Shown here one piece after another: positions 18,753 to 27,085 of a DNA stretch of 47,462 bases. The notes beneath the pieces are model-generated. The model had not been told where the DNA came from. It did not search any database and was given only the letters and a program-made list of their open reading frames with translations. The DNA comes from Streptosporangiales bacterium. GTDB taxonomy: Bacteria > Actinomycetota > Actinomycetes > Streptosporangiales > WHST01. The number at the start of each line of letters is the position of its first letter. Positions within the stretch are counted from its first letter, which is position 1. Position numbers and translations under genes: made by a program. Location of the stretch: the NCBI GenBank assembly GCA_009379825.1, contig WHTA01000042.1, forward strand, positions 1 through 47,462, read 5' to 3'.

Positions 18753-19039
18753 CAGGCATGTACCCCGATGACGAGGAGGTCGACTGCCGTGAGGTGCTCG
18801 CGCGGGTCTACACCTTTCTCGACAACGAGCTGGAAGACGCCGACTACGAGCAGGTGCGCCAGCACATCGACGACTGTGCGCCCTGCCTGCGCGAGTTCGG
18901 TATCGAGCAGGAGGTGAAGACGCTGGTCGCGCGGAAGTGTGGCTGCGACCCGGCGCCGAACGGCCTCAGGGAGAAGGTGCTCGGCAAGCTGCGCGAGGTC
19001 AGCACCGAGTACGGCCACCTCGAGTACCGGCCGGACTGA
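18749..19039 (+). CDS. rsrA: Redox-sensing zinc anti-sigma factor RsrA
   Basis: Cytoplasmic anti-sigma factor of 96 residues that binds SigR when reduced and releases it when its zinc-site cysteines form a disulfide. The zinc-associated anti-sigma motif HIDDCAPC gives H39, C43 and C46. C13 in [10 protein letters not shown] is the fourth conserved ligand, and C64/C66 form an extra pair near the end. There is no membrane segment, in contrast to the RslA-like protein at the start of the window. The ATG overlaps the sigR stop by four bases, so the two are made in a fixed ratio. Orthologues are RsrA of Streptomyces and RshA of mycobacteria. Confidence 0.95.
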   Translation: MTGMYPDDEEVDCREVLARVYTFLDNELEDADYEQVRQHIDDCAPCLREFGIEQEVKTLVARKCGCDPAPNGLREKVLGKLREVSTEYGHLEYRPD

Positions 19040-19292
19040 CCGTAACCGCCTGACCGGGTGAGATCACCACAGCTGCAGCTGGTAACGCCACCTGCGGCAC
19101 GGTGACGCTGAGTCCATTCAACTCGTGTCGCGTGTTCCTACTGTATGCAATCGGGCGGGGCATGCTGGTCTCCCGGCGGACAGGGCGTACGCTGAGGGTG
19201 CTCGGCAGCTACCGAGTGACCGCGCGTAGGTCGTCCGGGGGGACGTTCAGATGGCGCCAGTACGGTCCTGTGGCGCGGTCACTTACGACGTA
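19040..19292. other. Intergenic region after rsrA with palindromes
   Basis: No convincing gene. GGTGA-GA-TCACC lies at 19057-19068 and a perfect 12-base palindrome CAGCTGCAGCTG at 19070-19081, just downstream of the operon; either may stop transcription or bind a protein. TTCAAC (19117-19122) and TACTGT (19138-19143) are a poorly spaced promoter-like pair. An open frame at 19102-19293 has atypical composition and no ribosome site. No known riboswitch was recognised. Confidence 0.4.
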
Positions 19293-19373
19293 ATGCAAGA
19301 CGAAAGGGCCCCCATGCGCCGCAGCCTTGCCTTCCCGACAGCCGCAGTGTGCAGCGACTGGAGCTGGGACTAG
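19293..19373 (+). CDS. Possible short peptide ORF ending SDWSWD
   Basis: A 26-codon frame opens with ATG at 19293; a second ATG at 19314 gives the 19-residue peptide MRRSLAFPTAAVCSDWSWD. GAAAGGG ends five bases before the second ATG, making that start plausible. The stop is 40 bases before the HD-GYP gene. The basic N-terminus and a C-terminus with one Cys, two Trp and two Asp are unusual for random high-GC sequence. It could be a leader peptide controlling the HD-GYP gene or a small secreted or modified peptide. No modifying enzyme is nearby and I do not recognise the family. Confidence 0.35.
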   Translation: MQDERAPMRRSLAFPTAAVCSDWSWD

Positions 19374-19413
19374 GTAGCACTTTGGAAGTACGTGACCGGG
19401 CGGGGTCGCCGAG

Positions 19414-20796
19414 ATGACAGGTCTCAGCGGCCCTGCCCGTGTCTATATCGGCGCCGTCGGCGCCGTCGGCGCGGCCGGCCTGGTGTTCGCCTTCACCCAC
19501 CGGGTGGACTGGGCGATGGTAGCTCCGCTCGCGGTGCTGGTCGTCGCGGCGGACGCCGCCCCCGCGGTGGCGCTCAAGCGGGGCGCAGGTGGCGTCAGCC
19601 TTTCCGTCGCGTTCCCCATCCGGATGGCCGCCGTCGTGCTGACCGGCCCCTGGGGTGCGGTCATCGCGAGCGCCGCCTCGCTGTTCGCCTACGTGCCCGG
19701 CGGGCGCACGCCGGTCAAGCGGGTGTTCAACGTCGGGCAGTACATGATCGCCGTCGGCCTCGCCGGGCTGGTCTACAACGGCCTGGGGGCCGAGACCGGG
19801 CCGCTGAACGGCGGTAACTTCGCGAGCGCGCTGTTCCCGTTCGCGGTGGCCGCGCTCGTCTACTGCCTGGTGAACGTCGCCCTGGTCTCCATCGTGCTGG
19901 CGCTGACCAGCCCGATCCGGCCGTCCGAGCTGTGGCGCGAGGCGCTGCGGCCGCTCGCGCCGACGTACCTCGGGTACGGGCCGGTGGGCATGGTGATCGC
20001 CGTGCTGTGGGACGAGGTCGGCGTGCTCGCCGCCGTCCTGGCGCTCGGCCCGATCTTCATCGCGCGGTGGGCGTCCACACAGCTGGTGGCGGAGCGGCAG
20101 ATGCACGACGGTGCGCTGCGTACGTTCGCCAGGGCGGTGGAGGCGAAGGACCTCTACACCCGCGGGCACAGCGAGCGGGTGTCCAAGCTCAGCAGCCTGA
20201 TGGGCAGCGAACTGGGGATGGGCGAGGACCGGGTGGCGCTGCTGCGCTACGCCGGGCTGCTGCACGACATCGGCAAGATCCGGGTGCCCACCCACATCCT
20301 GCAGAAGGCGGGGCCGCTGACCAGGGACGAGTTCGCCGCCATCCAGCTGCACCCGGTGTACGGCCAGGCGATGATGCGCGACGTGGCGTTCCTCGACGAC
20401 GTGCTGCCCGGCATCCTGCACCACCACGAGCGGATGGACGGCGCCGGTTACCCGATGGGGCTGGCCGCCAGGGACATCCCTGAGTTCGCCCGCATCATCG
20501 CGGTCGCGGACGCGCTGGACTCGATGACGTCGACCAGGTCGTACCGCTCGGCGTCGAGCGTGGTGGACGCGATGGCCGAGATCAGGCGCAGTGCAGGCCC
20601 GCAGTTCGACCCTGCCATGGTGGCGGTGCTCGAGGCGGTCGTCGAGCAGCACGGCTGGCAGCCGCACCACATGCGGGCGGCGCCGGCCACCGTGGAGGGC
20701 GTGCTCAGCACGTTCGACCACGACGACCCGCGCCGGCCGCTGCCCGGCGGTGACGACGAGCAGAGCGGGGACGCACGGGAGCCGGATCCGCGATGA
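19414..20796 (+). CDS. Membrane HD-GYP phosphodiesterase-like protein
   Basis: Protein of 460 residues with five to six N-terminal membrane helices (about residues 8-220) and a C-terminal HD-GYP domain, the class that hydrolyses cyclic di-GMP or related cyclic dinucleotides. The domain starts with FARAVEAKDLYTRGHSERV. It carries LLHDIGKIRVP (about residues 281-291), HPVYG, HHERMDGAGYPMGL (about 335-348) and IIAVADALDSMTS, so the metal and GYP residues look intact. The membrane part may sense a signal. The ATG has only a weak ribosome site, and a short ORF ends 40 bases upstream. The gene overlaps the next HD-domain gene by 4 bases, so the two products are probably made together. Confidence 0.88.
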   Translation: MTGLSGPARVYIGAVGAVGAAGLVFAFTHRVDWAMVAPLAVLVVAADAAPAVALKRGAGGVSLSVAFPIRMAAVVLTGPWGAVIASAASLFAYVPGGRTPVKRVFNVGQYMIAVGLAGLVYNGLGAETGPLNGGNFASALFPFAVAALVYCLVNVALVSIVLALTSPIRPSELWREALRPLAPTYLGYGPVGMVIAVLWDEVGVLAAVLALGPIFIARWASTQLVAERQMHDGALRTFARAVEAKDLYTRGHSERVSKLSSLMGSELGMGEDRVALLRYAGLLHDIGKIRVPTHILQKAGPLTRDEFAAIQLHPVYGQAMMRDVAFLDDVLPGILHHHERMDGAGYPMGLAARDIPEFARIIAVADALDSMTSTRSYRSASSVVDAMAEIRRSAGPQFDPAMVAVLEAVVEQHGWQPHHMRAAPATVEGVLSTFDHDDPRRPLPGGDDEQSGDAREPDPR

Positions 20797-22040
20797 GGAT
20801 CGGGCTGCGGGTGATCGTCAGCGTCGCCGGGCTGGTGCCGCTGCTGCTCGCTGCGGTGACGCTGGCTCGCACCGGCATGCAGAACTGGCCGGCGGCCATC
20901 ACCTTCGGCATCCTCATCGTGGTCGGCTGCCTGCTCGGCTTCGTGATCACCGGCGACCGCCGGTTGATGCCGATCGGCCAGGGCGCGTACATCGGGTACG
21001 CGATGTACGCGTCGATGGTCCCGCACCAGGGCGCGAGCGTCGCCCAGATCATCGTGGTGGGTGCCGTCTGCGTGCTGCTCGGCAGCCTGCCACGGATCTT
21101 CGTCGAGGGCGGTGTGCGGCTCGACCTGGTGGCCGACCGGGTGCTGATCCTGCTGCTCGTGCCGCCTGTGGTGCGTTGGACGGACACCTGGCTGGAGTCG
21201 ATGCCGCCGGTGCTCTCGATCTCCGGCATGATCCTCGCGGTGATGGTGGTGCTGCTGCTGCAGATCACCCTGATGGGTCTCTACCAGTACGAGCGCGCCG
21301 GTGGCCGGCTGCTCGCGCTGATCCGCGACGAGCTGCAGGTGCGCTGGCCGTTCCAGCTGCTCGGCGCGCTGTTCGGCGTGATCGTCGCGCTCACCGTGTA
21401 CGCCGTCGGGCTGCTCGGCCTGGTGGTCGCGGTGGTGCCGGCCGGGGTGACCCAGGTGGCGATCCTGCGGTGGTCGGCCGTGCGCAGCACCCGCGCCGAC
21501 ACCGTGCGGTCGCTGTCACGGATCCCCGAGCTGGGCGGCTACGTCGACCCCGGGCACTCCCGGCGGGTCGGTGACCTGGTGCTCGACATCGCCCGCGAGC
21601 TCGGCATCTCCGAGCTGCGCAGCCGCCGTGCGGTGCTGGCGGCCATGATGCACGACATCGGCCAGCTGTCCCTGGCCGAGCCGGTGCCTGGCGGCACCAC
21701 GTCGCTGCTGGACCAGGAGGAACAGCGGCGCATCGCCCGGTTGGGCGCCGAGGTGATCCGCGAGGGCGGCGGGCTGGATGACGTGGCCACGTTCGTGGAG
21801 CGGTTCGCCGACCCGTACCGCAGGCCGGACGGCCGGCGCGACGACAACGTGCCGCTGGAGAGCCGCATCATCCGGGTGGCCAACGCGTACGACGACCTGG
21901 TCGGCACCTCGCCGGACCCGGAGCTGCGGCTGCAGGCCCTGGAACGGGTCGAGCTCGCGCTGTCGCGCGACTACGACCCGGATGTGACGAAGGCCCTTGG
22001 CCGGGTCATCGAGCGGAGGCAGCGGCTCCCGGTAGGTTGA
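20793..22040 (+). CDS. Membrane protein with degenerate HD-GYP domain
   Basis: Second of two tandem membrane HD proteins, 415 residues. About six hydrophobic helices occupy residues 5-230. The C-terminal domain keeps DPGHSRRVGDLV, AAMMHDIGQLSL and SRIIRVANAYDDLVG, matching the HD-GYP scaffold. The segment that should read HHExxDGxGYP is replaced by FVERFADPYRRPDGRRDDN, so the GYP signature and its histidines are missing. It may be a pseudoenzyme that senses nucleotide or regulates its intact neighbour, with which it overlaps by four bases (ATGA). The following biotin carboxylase starts 5 bases after its stop but appears to have its own -10 box. The function is inferred from the scaffold only. 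Confidence 0.8.
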   Translation: MRIGLRVIVSVAGLVPLLLAAVTLARTGMQNWPAAITFGILIVVGCLLGFVITGDRRLMPIGQGAYIGYAMYASMVPHQGASVAQIIVVGAVCVLLGSLPRIFVEGGVRLDLVADRVLILLLVPPVVRWTDTWLESMPPVLSISGMILAVMVVLLLQITLMGLYQYERAGGRLLALIRDELQVRWPFQLLGALFGVIVALTVYAVGLLGLVVAVVPAGVTQVAILRWSAVRSTRADTVRSLSRIPELGGYVDPGHSRRVGDLVLDIARELGISELRSRRAVLAAMMHDIGQLSLAEPVPGGTTSLLDQEEQRRIARLGAEVIREGGGLDDVATFVERFADPYRRPDGRRDDNVPLESRIIRVANAYDDLVGTSPDPELRLQALERVELALSRDYDPDVTKALGRVIERRQRLPVG

Positions 22041-22045
22041 CTGAC

Positions 22046-23386
22046 ATGTTCGAGTCCCTGTTGGTGGCCAACCGTGGTGAGATCGCGCGGCGGATCATCC
22101 GCACCGCGCAACGGATGAACGTCAAGGCTGTCGCCGTGTATTCGGAGGCGGACGCCGAGTTGCCGTTCGTCACGGAGGCCGACGAAGCGATACTGATCGG
22201 CCCCGGTGCGCCCGCGGAGAGCTACCTGGACGCGACGAAGGTGCTCGAGGCGGCCAAGACGGCGGGCGTCGACGCAGTGCACCCGGGGTACGGCTTCCTG
22301 GCGGAGAACGCCGGGTTCGCCCGCCTGGTGGCGGCCGAGGGGCTGACCTGGGTGGGGCCGAGCCCGGAGGCGATCGAGCAGATGGGCGACAAGGTCAACG
22401 CCAGGAACCTGATGGCGCAGGCGGGCGTGCCGGTCGCCGCCGGCACCAGCGAGCCGGTGGCGGACGTGGACACGGCCGTCGCGCAGGCCGCGTCGATCGG
22501 CTACCCGCTGATGGTCAAGGCGGCCGCGGGCGGCGGCGGGATCGGCATGGGCGTCGCGCGCGACGAGGACGGGCTGCGCAAGGCGTTCGAGACCGCACGC
22601 ACCAGGGCGGACCGGTTCTTCGGCAACCCGGCGATCCTGCTCGAGCAGTACATCGAGCACGCCAGGCACGTCGAGGTGCAGATCCTCGGCCTGGCCGACG
22701 GCCGGGTGATCGCGCTCGGCGAGCGCGACTGCTCGGTGCAGCGCAGGCACCAGAAGGTCGCCGAGGAGACCCCGTCGCCCGGGGTGGGCGACGACCTGCG
22801 CGCCCGGATGCTCCAGGCGGCCGTACGTGCCGGCGAGGCCGTCGGCTACCGCGGTGCGGGCACCGTCGAGTGCCTGGTCGACCCGGCCGCGCAGGAGTTC
22901 GTGTTCCTCGAGATGAACACCAGGCTGCAGGTGGAGCACCCGATCACCGAGCTGGTCACCGGCCTCGACCTGGTCGAGCTGCAGCTACGCGTCGCCGCGA
23001 ACGAGGACGTCTCCGCCGCGCTCGCCGACGTCACGCCGTCCGGCCACGCACTGGAGCTGCGGGTGTACGCGGAGGACCCGAAGCGGTTCCTCCCCGCGCC
23101 CGGTGCCATCGAGAGCTGGCAGGAGCCGCAGGGCGCCGGCATCCGGGTCGACTCCGGCTACGTCGCAGGCAACACCGTGACGCCGTTCTACGACCCGCTG
23201 CTGGCCAAGCTCTGCGTGCACGGCAGCGACCGGGCCGAGGCGCTGGCGAAGGCGCGTCAGGCCGTCGAGGCGTTCCAGGTGACCGGGCCGAAGACGAACC
23301 TGCCGTTCTTCACCGAGCTGCTGGACTACCAGCCGTTCGTCGACGGTGCGTACGACACGGGCGTCGTGACGGGCCTGCGTGGCTGA
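22046..23386 (+). CDS. Acyl-CoA carboxylase, biotin carboxylase subunit
   Basis: ATP-grasp biotin carboxylase of 446 residues, the size of E. coli AccC, which carboxylates biotin on a separate carrier using ATP and bicarbonate. Motifs run in order: LVANRGEIARRIIRTA at the N-terminus, HPGYGFLAENAGFA, VKAAAGGGGIGMG (ATP-binding loop), RHVEVQILGLADG, GERDCSVQRRHQKVAEE, and EMNTRLQVEHPITELVTG with the catalytic Arg and Glu region. ATG 22046 is preceded by TAGGTT (22033-22038) and a 7-base spacer, the leaderless pattern. A 71-residue biotin carrier follows 72 bases later. No carboxyltransferase gene is in the window, so the acyl-CoA substrate is undefined. Confidence 0.92.
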   Translation: MFESLLVANRGEIARRIIRTAQRMNVKAVAVYSEADAELPFVTEADEAILIGPGAPAESYLDATKVLEAAKTAGVDAVHPGYGFLAENAGFARLVAAEGLTWVGPSPEAIEQMGDKVNARNLMAQAGVPVAAGTSEPVADVDTAVAQAASIGYPLMVKAAAGGGGIGMGVARDEDGLRKAFETARTRADRFFGNPAILLEQYIEHARHVEVQILGLADGRVIALGERDCSVQRRHQKVAEETPSPGVGDDLRARMLQAAVRAGEAVGYRGAGTVECLVDPAAQEFVFLEMNTRLQVEHPITELVTGLDLVELQLRVAANEDVSAALADVTPSGHALELRVYAEDPKRFLPAPGAIESWQEPQGAGIRVDSGYVAGNTVTPFYDPLLAKLCVHGSDRAEALAKARQAVEAFQVTGPKTNLPFFTELLDYQPFVDGAYDTGVVTGLRG

Positions 23387-23458
23387 GTTGCGGCGCAGGT
23401 AAGGCATAGTTGTCCGGGGTCTCGTCCCCGATCCCAAGGGTGTCTGGAAGGAGCCGTG

Positions 23459-23674
23459 GTGGCCGAGAAGGTGCACGCCGAGATGGTGGCCAACGTCTGG
23501 AAGGTCGTGGTGGCCGAGGGTGACACCGTGGACGTCGACGACACGCTGGTCATCCTGGAGTCGATGAAGATGGAGATCCCGATCGTCGCCGAGTCCGCGG
23601 GTAAGGTCGCCAAGCTGCAGGTCGCAGAGGGCGACGTCGTGCAGGACGGCGACCTCATCTGCGAGATCGAGTAG
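23459..23674 (+). CDS. Minimal biotin/lipoyl carrier protein (BCCP)
   Basis: Stand-alone biotinyl domain of 71 residues. The biotinylation site is the lysine of ESMKMEIP near residue 37, in a typical barwin-like hammerhead of two half-repeats (VANVWKVVVAEGDTV and GKVAKLQVAEGDVV). The length and sequence resemble M. tuberculosis TB7.3 (Rv3221c), which also lies next to the sigH locus. AAGGAG ends five bases before GTG 23459; GTG 23456 is possible but too close to that site. It would carry carboxybiotin between the adjacent biotin carboxylase and an unlinked carboxyltransferase. The FlK-like thioesterase begins 5 bases after its stop, suggesting one transcript. Confidence 0.93.
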   Translation: MAEKVHAEMVANVWKVVVAEGDTVDVDDTLVILESMKMEIPIVAESAGKVAKLQVAEGDVVQDGDLICEIE

Positions 23675-23679
23675 CCACC

Positions 23680-24066
23680 ATGGCCGCGCCGACGCCCGGC
23701 CTGATCGGCCGGCTGACGACCGCGGTGTCCGCCGAGGACACCGCGGAGGCGGTCGGCAGCGGTGACGTACCGGTGCTCGCGACCCCGCGGGTGGCGGCGC
23801 TGGTCGAAGCCGCGACGGTCGCCGCCGTACACAGTACGCTCGCCGACGGGGAGACGACCGTCGGCACGAAGGTGTCGCTCGACCACGACGTGGCCACCCC
23901 GGTGGGTGCCGAGCTCGCGGTGAACGCGGAGCTGGTCGAGGTCGACGGCCGCCGGTTGCTGTTCTACGTCGCGGTCTACTCGGGTGCGCAGATCGTGGCC
24001 AGCGGCCAGGTCGAGCGCGTCGTGGTGGACCGGGAGCGGTTCCTCGCCAAGACGCACGGCAACTGA
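23680..24066 (+). CDS. Hotdog-fold thioesterase, FlK-like
   Basis: Single hotdog domain of 128 residues resembling fluoroacetyl-CoA thioesterase FlK. VATPRVAALVEAATVAAV carries the Thr and Glu equivalents (E43), and GTKVSLDHDVATPVG carries the histidine (H69). Then come VDGRRLLFYVAVYSG and ASGQVERVVVDRERFL. This group cleaves small acyl-CoAs; fluoroacetate specificity is special to one Streptomyces and should not be assumed. The ATG follows the biotin-carrier stop by 5 bases with little ribosome-site sequence, consistent with translational coupling. A thioesterase beside carboxylase subunits suggests disposal of an unwanted or toxic acyl-CoA product, which is inference. It converges on the GNAT gene with 7 bases between stops. 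Confidence 0.85.
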   Translation: MAAPTPGLIGRLTTAVSAEDTAEAVGSGDVPVLATPRVAALVEAATVAAVHSTLADGETTVGTKVSLDHDVATPVGAELAVNAELVEVDGRRLLFYVAVYSGAQIVASGQVERVVVDRERFLAKTHGN

Positions 24067-24073
24067 GACGCGG

Positions 24074-24554
24074 TCACAGCGGCACCTCGTAGGCGAGCAG
24101 CCGGATGTCGGGGCGACCAGTCGCGGTCCGTGTGCGGTGGAAGCCGAGCCGCTCGTACAGCCGGTGCGCGTCGGTCATCGGCGCCGCGGACGACAGCCGC
24201 ACGGTACGGCAGCCGTGGCGCCTGGTCCGGTCGAGCACCGCCTGGACGAGCGCGGCCCCGACCCCCTTGCTGCATGCCGCCGGGTCGACGGCGAGCATCC
24301 GGAACTCCGCCTCGCCGTCGGCGGCGATCTCGGCGTACGCGCCGTCGTGTGTCGTGTACGTCACCGAACCGACGATGGTGTCCGCCTCGTCCACGGCGAC
24401 CAGTAGGTCCGCCGCCCGCGCCCGCTGCGTCGCGGAGCACGGTGACGTAGTCGTCGTCGGGACCGATGAACCCGGCCCCGACGTAGACCCGTGTGGTCAG
24501 CTCGCCGATGGCCTCGTGCTCGGCGGGTGCCGCCCGGCGCACGGTGATGCTCAC
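24074..24554 (-). pseudogene. GNAT N-acetyltransferase, frameshifted
   Basis: GCN5-related acetyltransferase split across two frames. The first runs from ATG 24554 as MSITVRRAAPAEHEAIGELT...VYVGAGFIGPDDDYVTVLRDAA. The second resumes as RAADLLVAVDEADTIVGSVTYT and continues to FRMLAVDPAACSKGVGAALVQAVLD (the acetyl-CoA loop), LYERLGFHRT and a stop at 24074. One extra base in the C-rich run at about 24411-24428 explains the break, and removing it restores a normal protein of about 159 residues. GAGG eight bases before the ATG supports the start. Substrate unknown. A GNAT gene also lies near sigH in M. tuberculosis. A sequencing indel and a real pseudogene cannot be told apart here. Confidence 0.8.
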
Positions 24555-24611
24555 CGCCTCGTTCTATCACCGCGCGCGGACGCGCCACCGGCGTTCGGCA
24601 GACTGTGCGCC

Positions 24612-26174
24612 ATGCCGGACATCCTCTACGCCAATGCCCGGATCACCACCCTGTGGCCGGCGCTGCCCGCGGCGGACGCGTTGCTCGTACGTGGGGAGCG
24701 CGTCGTCGCCGTGGGTAGCGCGGCGACGTGCCGGGCGGCCGCCAGGCGTGGCTACCGGGAGGTGGACCTCGGCGGCGGGTACGTGGTGCCCGGGCTCACC
24801 GACAGTCACATCCACCTCGCCGGCTACGCCTTCGCCGAGCACCAGCTGGACCTGCGCGGCGTGTGCGACCTCGCCGAGGCGCAGCGCCGGCTGCAGGCGT
24901 TCGCGCAGCGGCTGCCCGCCGGCGCCTGGGTCTTCGGCGGCCGGTTCGACGCGAACCGCTGGCAGCTCGACCGCCCGCTGCACCGGCGCGACCTGGACCC
25001 GTTCTCCGCCGGCCACCCGGTGGCGCTGGAGAGCCACGACAGCCACTCGGCGTGGGTGAACACCCAGGGCCTGGCCGCGCTCGGCATCGACGAGCACACG
25101 GCGCAGCAGTCCGACGGCCGGCTGGAGCGCGACGCCGACGGGCCGACCGGCCTGCTCAGGGAGTCCGCGGCCGAGCCGGTGCGCGCGCTGGTGACCGAGC
25201 ACCAGGCCGCCGGTATCGAACCGATGCTCGCCGACGCGCTCCGTGAGCTGCTCGCGCACGGCGTCACCGGCGTGCACGACATCGACGGCAGGGAGACGGC
25301 TGCGGCGTACCGCGCGTTGCGCGAGCGCGGCGAGCTGCCGGCGCGGGTGCACCAACTGATCTACGCAGGCGACCTGGACGCTGCGATCGAGGCGGGGGAG
25401 GCGACCGGCGACGGCGACCGGTGGGAGAGCACCGGGCCGGTGAAGCTGTTCGCCGACGGCGCGCTCGGCTCGCACACGGCGGCGTTGAGCGCGCCGTACG
25501 AGGACGCGCCCGAGGACACCGGCGTGGTGATGCTCGACCGGGTGGAGCTGGCCGAGCGGGTGCTCACCGCGGCCGGCGCCGGGATCGCCGTGGCCGTGCA
25601 CGCGATCGGCGACGCGGCGAACACGGCGGTGCTGGACGCGCTGGCCGAGGTGCGGCGGCGCGGCGTCGGCGCGTCGCTGCGGCACCGGATCGAGCACGCC
25701 CAGCACGTCGCGTGGCACGACGTACCGCGGTTCGCGGAGCTCGGCGTGGTCGCGTCGATGCAGCCGGTGCACCACAGCAGCGACGTCGCCCTCGCGGCCG
25801 CCCTGCTCGGCGACCGGCCGCTGGCGTCGTACGCGTGGAGCGACCTGGCCGCTGCCGGCGCGCACGTCGCCTTCGGCTCGGACGCGCCGGTGGAGACGCT
25901 CGACCCGATCGCTGGCATCAAGGCGGCGACCGCGCGTGCAGGCACCGGCGAGCAGGGCAGGAACGCGATCGCGCCGCTGCAGGCCCTGCACGGCTACACG
26001 ACGCAGCCCGCGTACGCGTCGTACGAGGAACACACGAAGGGCCGGCTGGCCGTCGGCTACCTCGCCGACTTCGTGGTGCTGGACGCCGACCTCACCGACC
26101 CCGACGTGGCAACCTCAGGCGCGGCTCAGCCGCAGGTAACGGTCGTTGGCGGCCGCGTGCGCTGGCAGCGCTGA
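24612..26174 (+). CDS. YtcJ-like amidohydrolase (amidohydrolase family 3)
   Basis: Metal-dependent amidohydrolase of 520 residues in the YtcJ/AepA group, of mostly unknown substrate. The N-terminal beta-sandwich (ILYANARITTLWP...ALLVRGERVVAVG) precedes the TIM barrel. The barrel has TDSHIHLAGYA (metal HxH), ALESHDSHSAWVN, GVTGVHDID, GPVKLFADGALGSHTA (candidate carboxylated lysine), VAVHAIGDAAN, RIEHAQHV and AFGSDAPVETLDP. All ligand positions look filled. The ATG at 24612 lies on a reading frame that extends upstream through unlikely sequence; the ATG is chosen because the family starts with the ILYANARI strand. The neighbours (GNAT, DUF2785) give no pathway. Confidence 0.9.
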   Translation: MPDILYANARITTLWPALPAADALLVRGERVVAVGSAATCRAAARRGYREVDLGGGYVVPGLTDSHIHLAGYAFAEHQLDLRGVCDLAEAQRRLQAFAQRLPAGAWVFGGRFDANRWQLDRPLHRRDLDPFSAGHPVALESHDSHSAWVNTQGLAALGIDEHTAQQSDGRLERDADGPTGLLRESAAEPVRALVTEHQAAGIEPMLADALRELLAHGVTGVHDIDGRETAAAYRALRERGELPARVHQLIYAGDLDAAIEAGEATGDGDRWESTGPVKLFADGALGSHTAALSAPYEDAPEDTGVVMLDRVELAERVLTAAGAGIAVAVHAIGDAANTAVLDALAEVRRRGVGASLRHRIEHAQHVAWHDVPRFAELGVVASMQPVHHSSDVALAAALLGDRPLASYAWSDLAAAGAHVAFGSDAPVETLDPIAGIKAATARAGTGEQGRNAIAPLQALHGYTTQPAYASYEEHTKGRLAVGYLADFVVLDADLTDPDVATSGAAQPQVTVVGGRVRWQR

Positions 26175-26182
26175 CGCGTGGG

Positions 26183-27085
26183 CTAGAGGCTGCGCTGGCG
26201 GTACCAGGGACCGGTGGTGCGCAGCAGCCTGGCGATGCCGCCGAGTAGGTCGATCCGGCAGGCTACGTCGGTGGTGAAGTGCTGTGCGGCGCGGCCGGCG
26301 GGCAGCAGCGGCTGGACGCCCAGTTGCAGCTGCAGGTGCAGACACCGCAGGTAGCTGACGGTGTTGAACGGGACGGCGCCGGCGTCCGGCGCCGTGGTGC
26401 TCTTCCAACCGTCGGCGAGACGCTCAAGCCACGGGCCGATGACGTCCATCTCCAGGACGTTGCGGTGCAGGATGCCCATGGTGGCGTACGCCAGCCGCTC
26501 CGGCTCGCCGTGCACCAGCCGGTAGTCGGTCGGCTCGAGCAGCCGGTCGCCGATGGCGTCGAGCAGGACCATCAGCTCGCCCTCGCCGAAGTGCCGGGAG
26601 AGCGCGAGCGCGAGCAGCAGGTCGGCACCGTGCGCCGCGGCGTGCGCCCGGCCGCATGCAGGCACCTGGCCGCGCAGGTCGCGCTCCTTGACCAGCCAGC
26701 GGATCCCGCGGTCGCCCCAGCGCAGCAGGATGTCCGGGTGCAGCCGCTCGGCCTCGGTGTCGCGGGCGATGATGTCCGCGAGGACGACGGCGGAGAACGA
26801 CCGCCGGAACACCGCGTCGTGGCCGTCGGCGCCGAGGCCGTTGTCCAGGCCGACGCACATCCCGTCGCCGAGACCCTCGAGCAGGTCGTCGTAGACGCCC
26901 CTGCGGATCCAGGTGGAGAGGACCGGGTACGCGACCTCGTCGCGCTCGTGGCCGTCCGGTGACCCGAGCATCCGGGTGAGGTCGACGGTCAGCTCGTCCA
27001 GGGGAGGGTAGGAGGGCAGCGCACAGTCGTCGCGCAGCACCTGTTCCCAGAACGCGACCTGGTTGGCCGCCGTCTGGCTATCCAT
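26183..27085 (-). CDS. DUF2785 family protein
   Basis: Cytoplasmic, mostly helical protein of 300 residues that I match to DUF2785. Helpful segments are WEQVLRDDCALPSYPPLDELTVDLTRMLGSPDGHERDEVAYPVLSTWI split over helices near the N-terminus, then DTEAERLHPDILLRWGDRGIRWLVKERDLRG with an HAAAHGADLLLALA helix, and LHLQLQLG near the end. The repeated helices suggest a superhelical scaffold; no catalytic motif is evident. ATG 27085 is chosen over ATG 27091 because TAGGG ends six bases upstream of the former and abuts the latter. It converges on the amidohydrolase gene with 8 bases between stops and diverges from pdtaS. Function unknown. Confidence 0.72.
   Translation of the reverse strand: MDSQTAANQVAFWEQVLRDDCALPSYPPLDELTVDLTRMLGSPDGHERDEVAYPVLSTWIRRGVYDDLLEGLGDGMCVGLDNGLGADGHDAVFRRSFSAVVLADIIARDTEAERLHPDILLRWGDRGIRWLVKERDLRGQVPACGRAHAAAHGADLLLALALSRHFGEGELMVLLDAIGDRLLEPTDYRLVHGEPERLAYATMGILHRNVLEMDVIGPWLERLADGWKSTTAPDAGAVPFNTVSYLRCLHLQLQLGVQPLLPAGRAAQHFTTDVACRIDLLGGIARLLRTTGPWYRQRSL

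Noticed and set aside
19102-19293. 63-codon open frame after rsrA
   Set aside because: No ribosome site, no homology that I recognise, and composition unlike the neighbouring genes.
19040-19413. Cyclic-dinucleotide riboswitch before the HD-GYP gene
   Set aside because: Looked for GEMM and ydaO core motifs and found none.
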